A stretch of DNA of 64,000 nucleotides from Streptomyces sp. NBC_01707 (lineage in GTDB: Bacteria > Actinomycetota > Actinomycetes > Streptomycetales > Streptomycetaceae). This document shows positions 37,038 through 45,531 of the stretch, one piece after another. The notes beneath the pieces are model-generated. The model ran no database searches, was not told the origin of the DNA, and saw only the letters and a list, made by a program, of their open reading frames with translations. Within the stretch, counting starts at the first letter, position 1. Each line of letters starts with the position of its first letter. The DNA is taken from assembly GCF_041438805.1 (NCBI RefSeq), contig NZ_CP109190.1, forward strand, positions 6,014,001-6,078,000, read 5' to 3'. A program made the translations under genes and the position numbers.

Positions 37038-38210
37038 ATGACGACGACCGCCATCACCAACATCGCCAGTCTGGTCACCAACGACCCCTCCCTCGGTGAC
37101 AATTCCCCCCTGGGCCTGATCCTGGACGCGGCCGTCGTCATCGAGGGCGACCACGTCGTCTGGACCGGTGAGTCAAGCAAAGCACCCGCCACCGACAACG
37201 CCGTCGACGCCGGCGGCCGCGCGGTGATCCCGGGGTTCGTCGACTCCCACTCGCATCTCCTCTTCGCGGGCGACCGCACGCAGGAGTTCAACGCCCGGAT
37301 GTCCGGCCGCCGTTACACCGCGGGCGGCATCAGGACCACGGTCGCCGCCACCCGCGCGGCCACCGACGACGAGCTCTCCGCCAACGTCGTCCGCTATCTG
37401 ACGGAGGCACTGCGCCAGGGCACCACCACGTTCGAGACCAAGTCCGGCTACGGGCTCACCGTCGAGGACGAGGCCCGCGCCCTGCGTATCGCCGCCCGCC
37501 ACACCGACGAGGTCACCTATCTCGGCGCCCACGTCGTGTCCCCCGACTACGCCGACGACCCTGCCGGGTACGTCGACCTGGTGACCGGGCCGATGCTCGA
37601 CGCCTGTGCGCCGTACGCCCGTTGGGTCGACGTCTTCTGCGAGAAGGGCGCGTTCGACGGCGACCAGGCCCGCGCGATCCTCACCGCCGGCATGGCCAAG
37701 GGCCTTCACCCCCGCGTCCACGCCAACCAGCTGAGCTACGGCCCCGGTGTCCAGCTCGCCGTCGAGCTCGACGCCGCGTCCGCCGACCACTGCACCCACC
37801 TGACCGACGCCGATGTCGACGCCCTCGCCCAGGGCAACACCGTGGCCACGCTCCTCCCCGGCGCCGAGTTCTCGACCCGGGCCGACTGGCCCGACGCCCG
37901 TCGCATCCTCGACGCGGGAGCCACCGTCGCGCTCTCCACGGACTGCAACCCGGGCTCGTCGTTCACCTCCTCCATGCCCTTCTGCGTCGCGCTCGCCGTA
38001 CGCGACATGGGAATGACCCCGGACGAGGCACTGTGGTCCGCAACCGCGGGCGGTGCCGCGGCCCTGCGCCGTACGGACATCGGCCGCATCGCCCCCGGGG
38101 CCCGCGCCGACCTGGTCCTCCTCGACGCCCCCAGCCATGTCCACCTCGCCTACCGGCCGGGTGTCCCGCTGGTCCAGGCGGTCTGGCAGCGCGGCGAACG
38201 CACGCTCTGA
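37038..38210 (+). CDS. hutI: Imidazolonepropionase
   Basis: Hydrolyses imidazolonepropionate to formimidoylglutamate; 390 residues. Metal site motifs [28 protein letters not shown] and STDCNPGSS are present and the length is typical. The ATG at 37038 has GGAG 12 bases upstream, a little far. Last gene of the hut operon, followed by a strong terminator. Confidence 0.96.
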   Translation: MTTTAITNIASLVTNDPSLGDNSPLGLILDAAVVIEGDHVVWTGESSKAPATDNAVDAGGRAVIPGFVDSHSHLLFAGDRTQEFNARMSGRRYTAGGIRTTVAATRAATDDELSANVVRYLTEALRQGTTTFETKSGYGLTVEDEARALRIAARHTDEVTYLGAHVVSPDYADDPAGYVDLVTGPMLDACAPYARWVDVFCEKGAFDGDQARAILTAGMAKGLHPRVHANQLSYGPGVQLAVELDAASADHCTHLTDADVDALAQGNTVATLLPGAEFSTRADWPDARRILDAGATVALSTDCNPGSSFTSSMPFCVALAVRDMGMTPDEALWSATAGGAAALRRTDIGRIAPGARADLVLLDAPSHVHLAYRPGVPLVQAVWQRGERTL

Positions 38211-38245
38211 CCCCGTCGGCTACGCGCCGGCACCACGTCAGCCAT

Positions 38246-38284
38246 GCGGAAGGACCTGCCCGTTGCCGGGTCAGGTCCTTCCGC
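38246..38284. terminator. Terminator after hutI
   Basis: Arms GCGGAAGGACCTGCCCG and its complement with one bulged T enclose a short loop; 36 bases after the hutI stop and 38 before the convergent sigma-factor gene end. Confidence 0.85.
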
Positions 38285-38321
38285 AGTGAGGTCGCGCAAC
38301 GGCGCGGAACGTGCCGGGGAA

Positions 38322-39290
38322 TCATTCCTCCAGCGTCAGGCCCTTCCTGAGCTTGACCAGCGTCCGGGAGAGCAGCCGCGAGACATGCATCTGGGAGATG
38401 CCGAGCTCCTCACCGATCTCCGACTGCGTCATGTTGGCGACGAAACGGAGCGAGAGGATCTTCCGGTCGCGGCCGGGCAGCGAGGCGATCAGCGGCTTCA
38501 GGGACTCGACGTACTCGACGCCTGCGAGTCCGTGGTCCTCGTAGCCGATCCGGTCGGCCAGGGCACCGTCGGCGTCGTCCTCCATGGGCTTGGCGTCGAG
38601 TGAGCTCGCGGTGTACGCGTTGCTCGCGGCCATGCCCTCGACGACCTCGTCGTCGCTGAGTCCGAGGCGGTCGGCGAGTTCGCCCACGGTGGGCGCCCGG
38701 TCCAGGTGCTGGGCGAGTTCGTCGCCCGCCTTGGCCAGGTCGATCCGCAACTCCTGCAGTCGTCGCGGGACGCGCACGGACCAACTGGTGTCACGGAAGA
38801 AGCGCTTGATCTCGCCGATGATGGTGGGCATCGCGAAGGTGGGGAACTCGACGCCTCGGCTGAGCTCGAACCGGTCGATCGCCTTGATCAGGCCGATGGT
38901 GCCGACCTGGACGATGTCCTCCATCGGTTCGCTCCGGGAGCGGAACCGGGAGGCGGCGAACTTGACCAGGGCCAGGTTGAGTTCGACGAGCGTGTTGCGT
39001 ACGTACGCGTGCTCGTGGGTGCCCTCCTCGAGGGATCCGAGCCGCGCGAAGAGCGTCTTGGACAGCGCTCTGGCGTCCAGCGGACCCACTTCGGAGTACG
39101 GGGGGATCTCGGGAAGGTCTTCGAGACCGTCGCCGATGCTGCTGGTCGTGCTGGTGTTGCGGGTGGTGCTGGTGTTGCTGCTGCGCGGGCCGGGTACGGC
39201 AACCGTTGCAGGGGAGTCTGATTCGGTCAGTCCCTGAGGACATGCTGACGTTGCGTCGTGGGTACGCGGTCCGTCGAGCCGGGGTGACAT
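38322..39290 (-). CDS. sigI: SigB/SigF-type RNA polymerase sigma factor
   Basis: Group 3 stress/development sigma factor of 322 residues. Region 2 (DIVQVGTIGLIKAIDRFELS; FATFAMPT-like EFPTFAMPTIIGEIKRFF), region 3 (PRRLQELRIDLAKAGDELAQ) and region 4 (LPGRDRKILSLRFVANMTQS; EIGEELGISQMHVSRLLSRT) are all seen. The ATG at 39290 follows GGAGGAG; the first 75 residues are Ser/Thr-rich. The neighbours on the other strand encode an anti-sigma antagonist and a kinase-type anti-sigma factor. Symbol rests on remembered synteny with S. coelicolor next to hut; other SigB-family members are possible. Confidence 0.88.
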   Translation of the reverse strand: MSPRLDGPRTHDATSACPQGLTESDSPATVAVPGPRSSNTSTTRNTSTTSSIGDGLEDLPEIPPYSEVGPLDARALSKTLFARLGSLEEGTHEHAYVRNTLVELNLALVKFAASRFRSRSEPMEDIVQVGTIGLIKAIDRFELSRGVEFPTFAMPTIIGEIKRFFRDTSWSVRVPRRLQELRIDLAKAGDELAQHLDRAPTVGELADRLGLSDDEVVEGMAASNAYTASSLDAKPMEDDADGALADRIGYEDHGLAGVEYVESLKPLIASLPGRDRKILSLRFVANMTQSEIGEELGISQMHVSRLLSRTLVKLRKGLTLEE

Positions 39291-39610
39291 TGTCTCCTCC
39301 ATCGTTCTCGGCATATGGCTGCCGATGCCCTTACGTGTTCCTGCGGTGAAGCGGCGCCTCCAAAGCCGGCCGTGTTTCGGGTGTCCTCCTACCCTTACCC
39401 GGTCCGGGGGGCGAGTTACAACCTCCAATTGATGCCAAATGTCCGGTTTGTAGGGTTCCTTGGCTACCGCGTGGCGTACGGAACGCGTACTGTTTTACGA
39501 AAGCTGGCGACGGCTGCACACGCAACCGCATACACAGTGACAGTCGGTGACGCGTGAGCGATGATGCAGGCAGTGGCACAGGCAATGGCGAACGGCGAAG
39601 AGGGACGGGC
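39291..39610. other. Divergent intergenic region between sigma factor and antagonist genes
   Basis: 320 bases without a gene, less GC-rich than the surroundings. It must hold the promoters of both genes. A GGGTAA-like sequence on the minus strand near 39398, preceded by GTTGTAA, resembles a SigB-type promoter, but the spacing is longer than the consensus, so no firm call is made. Confidence 0.4.
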
Positions 39611-39979
39611 ATGGACCGCCAGACGGTCGGCAGTGCGAACCGGGGTCGACTTCAGGTCGAGGTCCGGACCGAGGGACGCAGTGAGGTCGTGACGCCGGTG
39701 GGTGAGCTCGATCACCACACCGCCGACCTGCTCCGCGAGCCTTTGGAGAGCGCGGTCGAGCAAGGGCGGGTGCGCCTGGTGGTCGACTGTTCGCGACTCG
39801 AGTTCTGTGATTCCACCGGGCTGAATGTGCTGCTCGGTGCCCGCCTCAAGGCGGAGGCGGCCGGGGGAGGGGTCCATTTGGCCGGAATGCTGCCGGTGGT
39901 GGCGAGGGTCTTCGAGATCACCGGGGCCGAGGCGGTCTTCACCGTCCACGACTCCCTGGAAGAGGCTCTGGACACCTGA
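39611..39979 (+). CDS. Anti-sigma factor antagonist (STAS domain)
   Basis: A 122-residue STAS protein of the RsbV/SpoIIAA type. The phosphorylatable Ser68 in FCDSTGLNVLL is present, preceded by the strand RLVVDCSRLE. When dephosphorylated it should bind the kinase anti-sigma factor and release the sigma factor. The ATG at 39611 has GAGGGA upstream; a GTG at 39554 would add 19 residues. The anti-sigma gene follows after 254 bases rather than directly, and the sigma gene is divergent. Confidence 0.92.
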   Translation: MDRQTVGSANRGRLQVEVRTEGRSEVVTPVGELDHHTADLLREPLESAVEQGRVRLVVDCSRLEFCDSTGLNVLLGARLKAEAAGGGVHLAGMLPVVARVFEITGAEAVFTVHDSLEEALDT

Positions 39980-40175
39980 TCGCGGCGCGGTGTGTGGCAT
40001 CGGGAGTCGTGTGTGTCGCCCGAGTCACGCGATCCGCGTAGGCGAAGTGGGTGTTGTCACGATTCGGGCGGGCAGGAGAGACCCCGCGAGCGCGGGACGA
40101 CCTGCACACTCTGTAGTCGGTCCGTACCTGTACCGAACCTGTGCCGGCGCCCGCCGCGGTCCCGAATCTGTACCC

Positions 40176-40193
40176 GTATCTGTATCTGTATCT
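40176..40193 (+). repeat. Short tandem repeat GTATCT x3
   Basis: Three perfect hexamers in the 254-bp gap between the antagonist and anti-sigma genes, preceded by related CTGTACC sequences. Function unknown; could be a replication-slippage site in the leader of the anti-sigma gene. Confidence 0.6.
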
Positions 40194-40233
40194 GTTCGAT
40201 GGCGACATGGTGAATCGGTGAGGTGAAGCGCTG

Positions 40234-40737
40234 ATGAGCACCACCCGGCAGCATCAGCCGGGCGACCTCGGCCGCGAGCCGGAGGGCACGGGCGACGGCG
40301 CCGGCGCACCCTCCGCCGAGTCGGTCGAGCGACAGTGGCGCACACTGCCGCTGCGGCAGGTCAGCGGCATCGTGCCGGCGGCCCGCGATTTCGCCCGCCA
40401 GGCACTGCACGACTGGGGCTGGCTCCCCGCGTCGAGCGCCGATCGCCGAGCGGCTGCCGAAGACGTCCTGCTGGTCGTCTCCGAGCTGGTCACCAACGCC
40501 TGCCTGCACGCGGAGGGGCCCGAGGAGCTGCGCATCGGCTGCACCCCGAAGGTGCTGCGGGTGGAAGTTCTCGACGGCGGAGCGGGACAGCCCGCACCTC
40601 GCACCCCGCACCGTGCCGGCCGGCCCGGCGGGCACGGCATGTTCATCGTCCAGCGGCTCTGTCTGGACTGGGGGGTTCTGCGGGTGCCGGGTGAGCCCGG
40701 CAAGACCGTCTGGGCGGAGCTGGCCGCCCCGGCCTAA
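40234..40737 (+). CDS. Anti-sigma factor, RsbW-like serine kinase (HATPase)
   Basis: A 167-residue GHKL ATPase. N box ELVTNACLHA, G1 VLDGGAGQP and G2 GGHGMFIVQRL are intact, so ATP binding and kinase activity are likely. A disordered N-terminus of about 30 residues precedes the domain. It should bind the sigma factor and phosphorylate the STAS antagonist encoded upstream. The stop codon overlaps the first two bases of a foldback element. Confidence 0.9.
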   Translation: MSTTRQHQPGDLGREPEGTGDGAGAPSAESVERQWRTLPLRQVSGIVPAARDFARQALHDWGWLPASSADRRAAAEDVLLVVSELVTNACLHAEGPEELRIGCTPKVLRVEVLDGGAGQPAPRTPHRAGRPGGHGMFIVQRLCLDWGVLRVPGEPGKTVWAELAAPA

Positions 40738-40899
40738 GGGCTGTCCCGTCATCCCTGGCCGGCGCACGACGACAGCTACGGCACCTCGCCGCGTTGTCGG
40801 GACGCCCGAATACGTTCAGTACGAGGGCGCCCCTCCGCCTTGCGATGCACCGGCTGCGACGCCGCGCGCTGATCCACCAGGGATTACGGGACAGCCCTT
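40736..40899. mobile_element. MITE-like foldback element, 164 bp
   Basis: Terminal inverted repeats of 23 bp at 40736-40758 and 40877-40899 differ at one position (outer part AAGGGCTGTCCCGT). The interior also pairs loosely with itself, so the whole could fold. It encodes nothing. The ends resemble those of IS5-like elements common in Streptomyces, which could mobilise it in trans (inference). No clear target duplication was seen. It sits between the anti-sigma stop codon and that gene's terminator. Confidence 0.8.
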
Positions 40900-40948
40900 G
40901 GTCGCGGGCCCGCCTCCGACTCCGTACCCCTGACTTCGCATCCCCGAG

Positions 40949-40975
40949 GAGCGCGCCGGATCGGCGCGCTCTTTG
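40949..40975 (+). terminator. Terminator downstream of the foldback element
   Basis: GAGCGCGCC (40949-40957), loop GGATC, GGCGCGCTC (40963-40971) followed by TTTG. Probably the original terminator of the anti-sigma gene. The rest of 40900-41089 shows nothing else clear apart from the leader of the next gene. Confidence 0.8.
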
Positions 40976-41089
40976 TCTTCCCTCCACAAGGCCTCAGGCG
41001 TACCTTGAGCGCCCAATCTGATGTGTCGTCAGTAACTTGCCTCGATGTGATGCGGCGTGCGGCGACCACCGGCAGGAGGGGAACTCGAG

Positions 41090-41755
41090 GTGTCGTACCC
41101 GAAGCGAACAGCTCTCGCCCTGGCGTCCGCGCTGGCCGGCTCGGTGGTGCTGCTGGCCGCGCCCGCCGCACACGCCACGGTCGTGGACGTCGACTACCAG
41201 TGCAAGACCCCGATCGGGGACAAGAGTGCCGTATCGCCCATCGACATCAAGGGCGTCAAGAGCGGCAACGGATACACGCTCACGATGTCCTTCCAGAAGG
41301 GCGTCTCGTCCAGCCCCGTCGAGCTGGGCAAGGGCGCCATGAAGCCCAGTGCGGTGATCCGGCTGGGCGGCGCCGAATCGGGCCAGGTGCAGGTCTCGGG
41401 CCCGGCGAACGCCGCTGCGATCCCGGCCAACACCCCCATCAAGATCAGTGACTTGACGGGTACCTACACCCCGAAGAAGAGCGGCAAGGTCAGCTTCACC
41501 GCGGGGGTGCTCACCATCAAGGCTCTCGGCACGACCACGACCTGCACCCCCGGCAACAGCCCCAAGCCGTCGCTGGAGCTCGATGTGACGGCGGCGGGCG
41601 GCGCGCAGAACACGTCGGACCACGGCGGTCAGCTGCCGAAGACCGGTCCGCTCGACTCCGCGACGGCGCTCGGGACGCTCGGCGGCACGGTGCTGCTGAC
41701 CGGTGCGGCCGGAGTGTTGTGGCTGACCCGGCGCGGGCAGCGGGTCACGGGCTGA
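41090..41755 (+). CDS. Secreted protein with LPKTG sortase signal, single beta domain
   Basis: A 221-residue exported protein. The signal peptide ends near AHA-TVV (about residue 29). The body has one domain that begins YQCKTPIGDK and ends ALGTTTTCTP, with two cysteines that may pair. LPKTG at residues 182-186, a hydrophobic span and an RR tail make a typical sorting signal for covalent attachment to peptidoglycan. The GTG at 41090 follows GGAGG at ten bases. The same domain occurs twice in the 475-residue protein three genes downstream. May be related to DUF6801; not verified. Confidence 0.85.
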   Translation: MSYPKRTALALASALAGSVVLLAAPAAHATVVDVDYQCKTPIGDKSAVSPIDIKGVKSGNGYTLTMSFQKGVSSSPVELGKGAMKPSAVIRLGGAESGQVQVSGPANAAAIPANTPIKISDLTGTYTPKKSGKVSFTAGVLTIKALGTTTTCTPGNSPKPSLELDVTAAGGAQNTSDHGGQLPKTGPLDSATALGTLGGTVLLTGAAGVLWLTRRGQRVTG

Positions 41756-41874
41756 GCCACGAACCGCGCCACCGCAACACCCCAGGGCCCATACAGCCGC
41801 AGTCCCCGTCCGCGCACTGTGCGTACACGCCAGCTCGGTACGCACAGCTCTGTACGCACCAGGGAGCCCCGCCC

Positions 41875-42852
41875 ATGCCGTCGTCGACCGGTCACGCCGT
41901 CCGAGCCGTTCTCGCCGTCCTGCTGTGCGCTTCCGCCGCGACCCCGGCGGCGGCCACCGCCCGGGCGGACAGTGGCACGGACTGGACGGCTCGGCCCGCC
42001 GCGAGCGGCGCCGCGACCCGGACAGGCGACGACGGCGGCAGACCGTACTTCTACCTGGAGGGCCCGCCCGGCACCGTCCTGCAGGACCGGCTTGCCGTCA
42101 CCAACCCGGGCCGCGCCCCGGTCACCGTGAGGCTGCGCGGGGCCGACGTGTACGACGCCGAGGACGGTGGATCCGCGGTACGCGGATCCAAGGACTCCAC
42201 CGGGACCGGCGGCTGGCTGCGGCTCGCGGCGGACCGGGTGACCGTGCCCGCCCGTACCCGTGCCGAAGTGCCGTTCTCCGTCACCGTGCCGACGAGTGCG
42301 CCACCGGGCGACCACCCCGGTGCGATCGTCGCGGAGAGCGCCGGCCGTTCGGTCGGGGTACGCGTCCATCTCCGGGTCAGCGGGCCGACCCTGGCCGCAC
42401 TGACCGTCGAGGACGTCACCGTGTCCGGCCGGACCATTCACTACACCCTCGTCAACCGTGGCAATGCGGCCCTCGCCCCGCGCCTCGCCGTCAGCGCGGA
42501 CGGGGTGTTCGGCACGCTGCTGCGACGTGAGGCGCGGACCCTGCCGGTGGAGCTGCTGCCCGGACAGCGGGCGAAGCTCACCGAACCGTGGCGGGACGTC
42601 CCCGCCCTCGACTCCGTCACCGTCCGGCTGCGGGTCTCTGCCGCGGGCGGCGCGCACAGCGAGGCGACGGGCTCGGCGGTCCTCGTCCCCTGGGTGCCGG
42701 TGACCCTCGGCGTACTGCTGTTCCTGGCCGCGGCAGCGGCGGGCGCGTACCTGCTGCGGCGCAGACAGCTGCGGCCGCCGGACGGTGTCGTCCCGGTATC
42801 TCGGCCCACGTCGGACGAAAGGCACTTGGTGAAGGCGGGAGCGGACAGGTGA
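41875..42852 (+). CDS. DUF916-like (WxL-interacting) secreted membrane protein
   Basis: 325 residues. A signal peptide ending near ATA-RA is followed by a beta-sandwich region with YLEGPPGTVLQDRLAVTNPG, WLRLAADRVTVPARTRAEVP and APPGDHPGAIVAE, the pattern of DUF916 peptidoglycan-binding domains, then a second beta domain (TVSGRTIHYTLVNRGNAAL) and a C-terminal membrane span with an RRR cytoplasmic tail. In Firmicutes these proteins sit with LPXTG and WxL proteins in surface operons. The ATG at 41875 follows AGGGAG. Confidence 0.85.
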   Translation: MPSSTGHAVRAVLAVLLCASAATPAAATARADSGTDWTARPAASGAATRTGDDGGRPYFYLEGPPGTVLQDRLAVTNPGRAPVTVRLRGADVYDAEDGGSAVRGSKDSTGTGGWLRLAADRVTVPARTRAEVPFSVTVPTSAPPGDHPGAIVAESAGRSVGVRVHLRVSGPTLAALTVEDVTVSGRTIHYTLVNRGNAALAPRLAVSADGVFGTLLRREARTLPVELLPGQRAKLTEPWRDVPALDSVTVRLRVSAAGGAHSEATGSAVLVPWVPVTLGVLLFLAAAAAGAYLLRRRQLRPPDGVVPVSRPTSDERHLVKAGADR

Positions 42853-44009
42853 AACGACAGACCGGACACGTGGGTCGACGGACCGGACCGGCATCCCTGC
42901 GGCGCGGCAGCCACCGATGGGTCACCGTGCTGCTCGTGGCCCTGGTGCCCGCCCTGCTGCTCCTGCCCGCACCAGGTGCCCGCGCGGCGGACGGACAGCC
43001 CGCGGTCACCCTCTCGAAACAGCAGGCCGGCAAGGGCGGTGAGATCACCGTCAAAGGCAGCGGCTGGCGGTCCGACACCTTGCTGATGATGCTGATCTGC
43101 GGGCAGTCCGCGCCCGGTAGGGGCGTCATCGGCGGTACCAACTCCTGCTCCAACGCCGACGGACGCGCCGTCACCACCGATGCCAAGGGCGCCTTCAGCA
43201 AGAAGATGCCCGTCGCCGAGCCGCCCGAGCCGTGTCCGTGCGTGGTGCATGTCGCGACGGTCACCGGCGAACAGGCCACCGCCGACGCCGTGTTCGTCGT
43301 CGCGGGGCACCCGGTCGCCCCGCTGCCGAAGCAGACCGACGGCGGGAAGCTCGCCGTGCTCGCCGCGACCCGGCTGGAGGGCGACAGCGGCATCCTCACC
43401 TGGTTCGGAGCCCCGCCCGCACGGAGGCTCGTCCTCACTGTCGGCAACCTCGGCACGGCACCCGTCAAAAACCCGGTCTTCCAGGTCGGTACGGCGCACG
43501 GCGTCTTCGCCCCGCAGTGGGAGGAGCAGCAGTGGCGCGGCACCATCGCGCCCGGCCGCAAGGCGCAGATCAAACTCCCGGTCGAACTGACGGCGGGAGC
43601 GCACGGCGACTACCAGATCTCCCTGCGGTACGGGACGAAGGTGCTCGCCGAACAGCCGTGGGGGGTGGGCCGACCGTGGGGCGTCACCCTCTTCTGGATC
43701 CTGCTCTGCGTCGTCGTACCGGCCGCCGTGTTCCGGATCGGCATGGCCGTCGTCGACAAGGTCCGGCCCCGCACCCCGCATGCCTCGGTCCGGGCCGGAC
43801 GTCACCGTCACCCACAGCTCACCGACGTGACCGCGAAGCTCCCGAAGCTGCGCCGGGCGCCGGGCACCACCTTTGTGAACTCCGCGACGGAGGACCGGGC
43901 GGGAGGCACCCGGTCCGCTGCGGGCGCGGCCACCACCCCCGCGCTGCCGTGGTTCACACCGGAATCCGCACCGTCAGAGAACAGACCCACGACGAAGGGA
44001 CATTCGTGA
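42849..44009 (+). CDS. Secreted membrane-anchored protein of surface operon
   Basis: A 386-residue protein whose GTG overlaps the previous stop. A long signal (TVLLVALVPALLLLPAPGARA) precedes an extracellular region with an adhesin-like beta domain (TLSKQQAGKGGEITVKGSGW), four or more cysteines (LICGQSAP, NSCSN, PCPCVVH), a second beta domain (RLVLTVGNLGTAPVKNPVF) and a C-terminal span followed by a basic tail of about 90 residues. No family was recognised, though the two-domain layout and span resemble the DUF916-like neighbour. It is coupled to both flanking genes. Confidence 0.8.
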   Translation: MKRQTGHVGRRTGPASLRRGSHRWVTVLLVALVPALLLLPAPGARAADGQPAVTLSKQQAGKGGEITVKGSGWRSDTLLMMLICGQSAPGRGVIGGTNSCSNADGRAVTTDAKGAFSKKMPVAEPPEPCPCVVHVATVTGEQATADAVFVVAGHPVAPLPKQTDGGKLAVLAATRLEGDSGILTWFGAPPARRLVLTVGNLGTAPVKNPVFQVGTAHGVFAPQWEEQQWRGTIAPGRKAQIKLPVELTAGAHGDYQISLRYGTKVLAEQPWGVGRPWGVTLFWILLCVVVPAAVFRIGMAVVDKVRPRTPHASVRAGRHRHPQLTDVTAKLPKLRRAPGTTFVNSATEDRAGGTRSAAGAATTPALPWFTPESAPSENRPTTKGHS

Positions 44010-45433
44010 GCACCCAACGGAGGATGAGCGCGGCCGGAGTCGCGCTGATGCTCGGCGGCGCGGGAATCCTGCTGGCCGCGAGCCCGGCCCAGGCCGCCGA
44101 CGTCTCGTACAGGACAGAGTGCATTCCGCCGCCCATCTCCGGGCTCCCGCCCGTACAGGGCACGACCGAGGTGCAGCTGACCGCGCCCGCCGAGGCGAAG
44201 GTCGGGGACACGGTCGAGGTGGTGTGGAAGACGGTCGCGGCCGCTTCCAGCAACCCCGACGTCCTCGATCTGGAGAAGGACACGGTCAAGCCGACCGGCA
44301 CGATCAAGGTGGGCGGCGCGGCCAGTGGCGACCTGCCGATGGAGGGGCCCCGGCAGAACCCGCCGATCCCGAAGAACAGCCCCATGGTGCTGCCGGACAT
44401 GAAGGGCATGCTGAAGCTGGAGAAGGCCGGTGAGATCACGCTGACGCCGGACGCGTACAACATCAACGTCTCCAAGCCGATCTCCACCGACACCAAGTGC
44501 TCCCCGAAGGAGACCGTGCAGCCGGGCGCGACGATCAAGGTCACGGACGGCGGCGGTACGACAGCGGGCGGCACGACCACCGGTACGACGGTGGGTGGCA
44601 CCATCTCCGGCACGACCTCCGGCACGACCTCCGGCACGACCTCCGGCACGACCTCCGGCACGACCTCCGGCACGACCTCCGGAACCACCACCGCGGGCGG
44701 GACGACGGCCGACGGCGGGACCACGGCGGGGACCACGGCCGGCGGTACGGACTCCGGCGGTACCACCGCCGGGTCGAGCGGTGGTGGTGGCGGTCAGACC
44801 GACTTCGAGGGCAAGGAGGTCTCCGTCGCGTACGCCTGCAAGACGCCGATCGGTGACAAGAACGCCACCTCCCCGGTGAAGATCGACGCGAAGAAGGACG
44901 GCGGCAGCTTCGACCTCACGGTGAAGTTCAGCAAGTCGGTCATGGACAGTCCCGCCGACATCCCGGCCGATTCGGTGAAGCCCTCCATGGAGGTCAAGCT
45001 CGGCGGCGCCGACAAGGGCACGGTCCATGTCGAAGGCCCCACCAACAAGGAGCCCATCAAGTCCGGCGATCCGATCGAGATCCCCGATCTCACCGGTACG
45101 TACAAGCCGGGCGCAAGCGGCAAGTCCACCCTCAGCCCCGGCGTACTGACGGTGATGGCGCTCGGCACGACGACGACCTGCACCCCGCCCGCCGATGTCG
45201 CGGTCTCCCTGGAGCTGGACACCTCGTCCCAGCCCGGTGGGGCAGCCGGCGGCTCGGACGCGGGCGGCGCCACGAGCGGCGGCGGTACGGACTCCGGCGG
45301 CGGACTGGCCGCCACCGGCGCCGAGGACAACGGCACCCTGCGCGCGCTCGGCCTGGTCGCCGGTACGGCGATCCTGCTGGGCGGCGCCGTGTTCACGTTC
45401 ACCCCCTGGCGCCGGCTGCGTGGCAACCGGTGA
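44006..45433 (+). CDS. Sortase-anchored surface protein with GTTS repeats and LAATG signal
   Basis: 475 residues from a GTG that overlaps the previous stop. Order: signal peptide ending PAQA-AD, first domain starting YRTECIPPP and ending TKCSP, a Gly/Thr/Ser-rich stalk with perfect GTTS repeats, a second domain (YACKTPIGDK to ALGTTTTCTP) almost the same in layout as the LPKTG protein of this operon, then LAATG at residues 434-438, a span and RRLRGNR. LAXTG is the class E sortase signal of Streptomyces. The stalk is the length and type of a wall-spanning linker. Last gene of the operon. Confidence 0.87.
   Translation: MSTQRRMSAAGVALMLGGAGILLAASPAQAADVSYRTECIPPPISGLPPVQGTTEVQLTAPAEAKVGDTVEVVWKTVAAASSNPDVLDLEKDTVKPTGTIKVGGAASGDLPMEGPRQNPPIPKNSPMVLPDMKGMLKLEKAGEITLTPDAYNINVSKPISTDTKCSPKETVQPGATIKVTDGGGTTAGGTTTGTTVGGTISGTTSGTTSGTTSGTTSGTTSGTTSGTTTAGGTTADGGTTAGTTAGGTDSGGTTAGSSGGGGGQTDFEGKEVSVAYACKTPIGDKNATSPVKIDAKKDGGSFDLTVKFSKSVMDSPADIPADSVKPSMEVKLGGADKGTVHVEGPTNKEPIKSGDPIEIPDLTGTYKPGASGKSTLSPGVLTVMALGTTTTCTPPADVAVSLELDTSSQPGGAAGGSDAGGATSGGGTDSGGGLAATGAEDNGTLRALGLVAGTAILLGGAVFTFTPWRRLRGNR
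44609..44680 (+). repeat. Six perfect 12-bp tandem repeats (GGCACGACCTCC)
   Basis: Six exact copies encode Gly-Thr-Thr-Ser in the stalk of the surface protein, with a degenerate copy before (44597-44608) and another after (44681-44692). Copy change would keep frame and alter stalk length. Confidence 0.95.
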
Positions 45434-45457
45434 GCTGAGCTCCCTGCCAGGGCAACG

Positions 45458-45499
45458 CGAAGGGCCGTCGCACCGGTCAACCGGTGCGACGGCCCTTCG
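45458..45499. terminator. Bidirectional terminator, 20-bp stem
   Basis: Arms 45458-45477 and 45480-45499 (CGAAGGGCCGTCGCACCGGT and complement) are perfect. They lie between the surface operon and the convergent POT transporter gene. Confidence 0.92.
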
Positions 45500-45531
45500 T
45501 ACGAGCGGTCAGCGCATCAGCGATGGGTGCG

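Noticed and set aside
40176..40193. Regulatory operator in the anti-sigma leader
   Set aside because: Three GTATCT hexamers without dyad or known consensus; reported only as a repeat.
44597..44692. CRISPR-like array
   Set aside because: The 12-bp units are directly tandem, without spacers, and are in frame in a surface-protein stalk.
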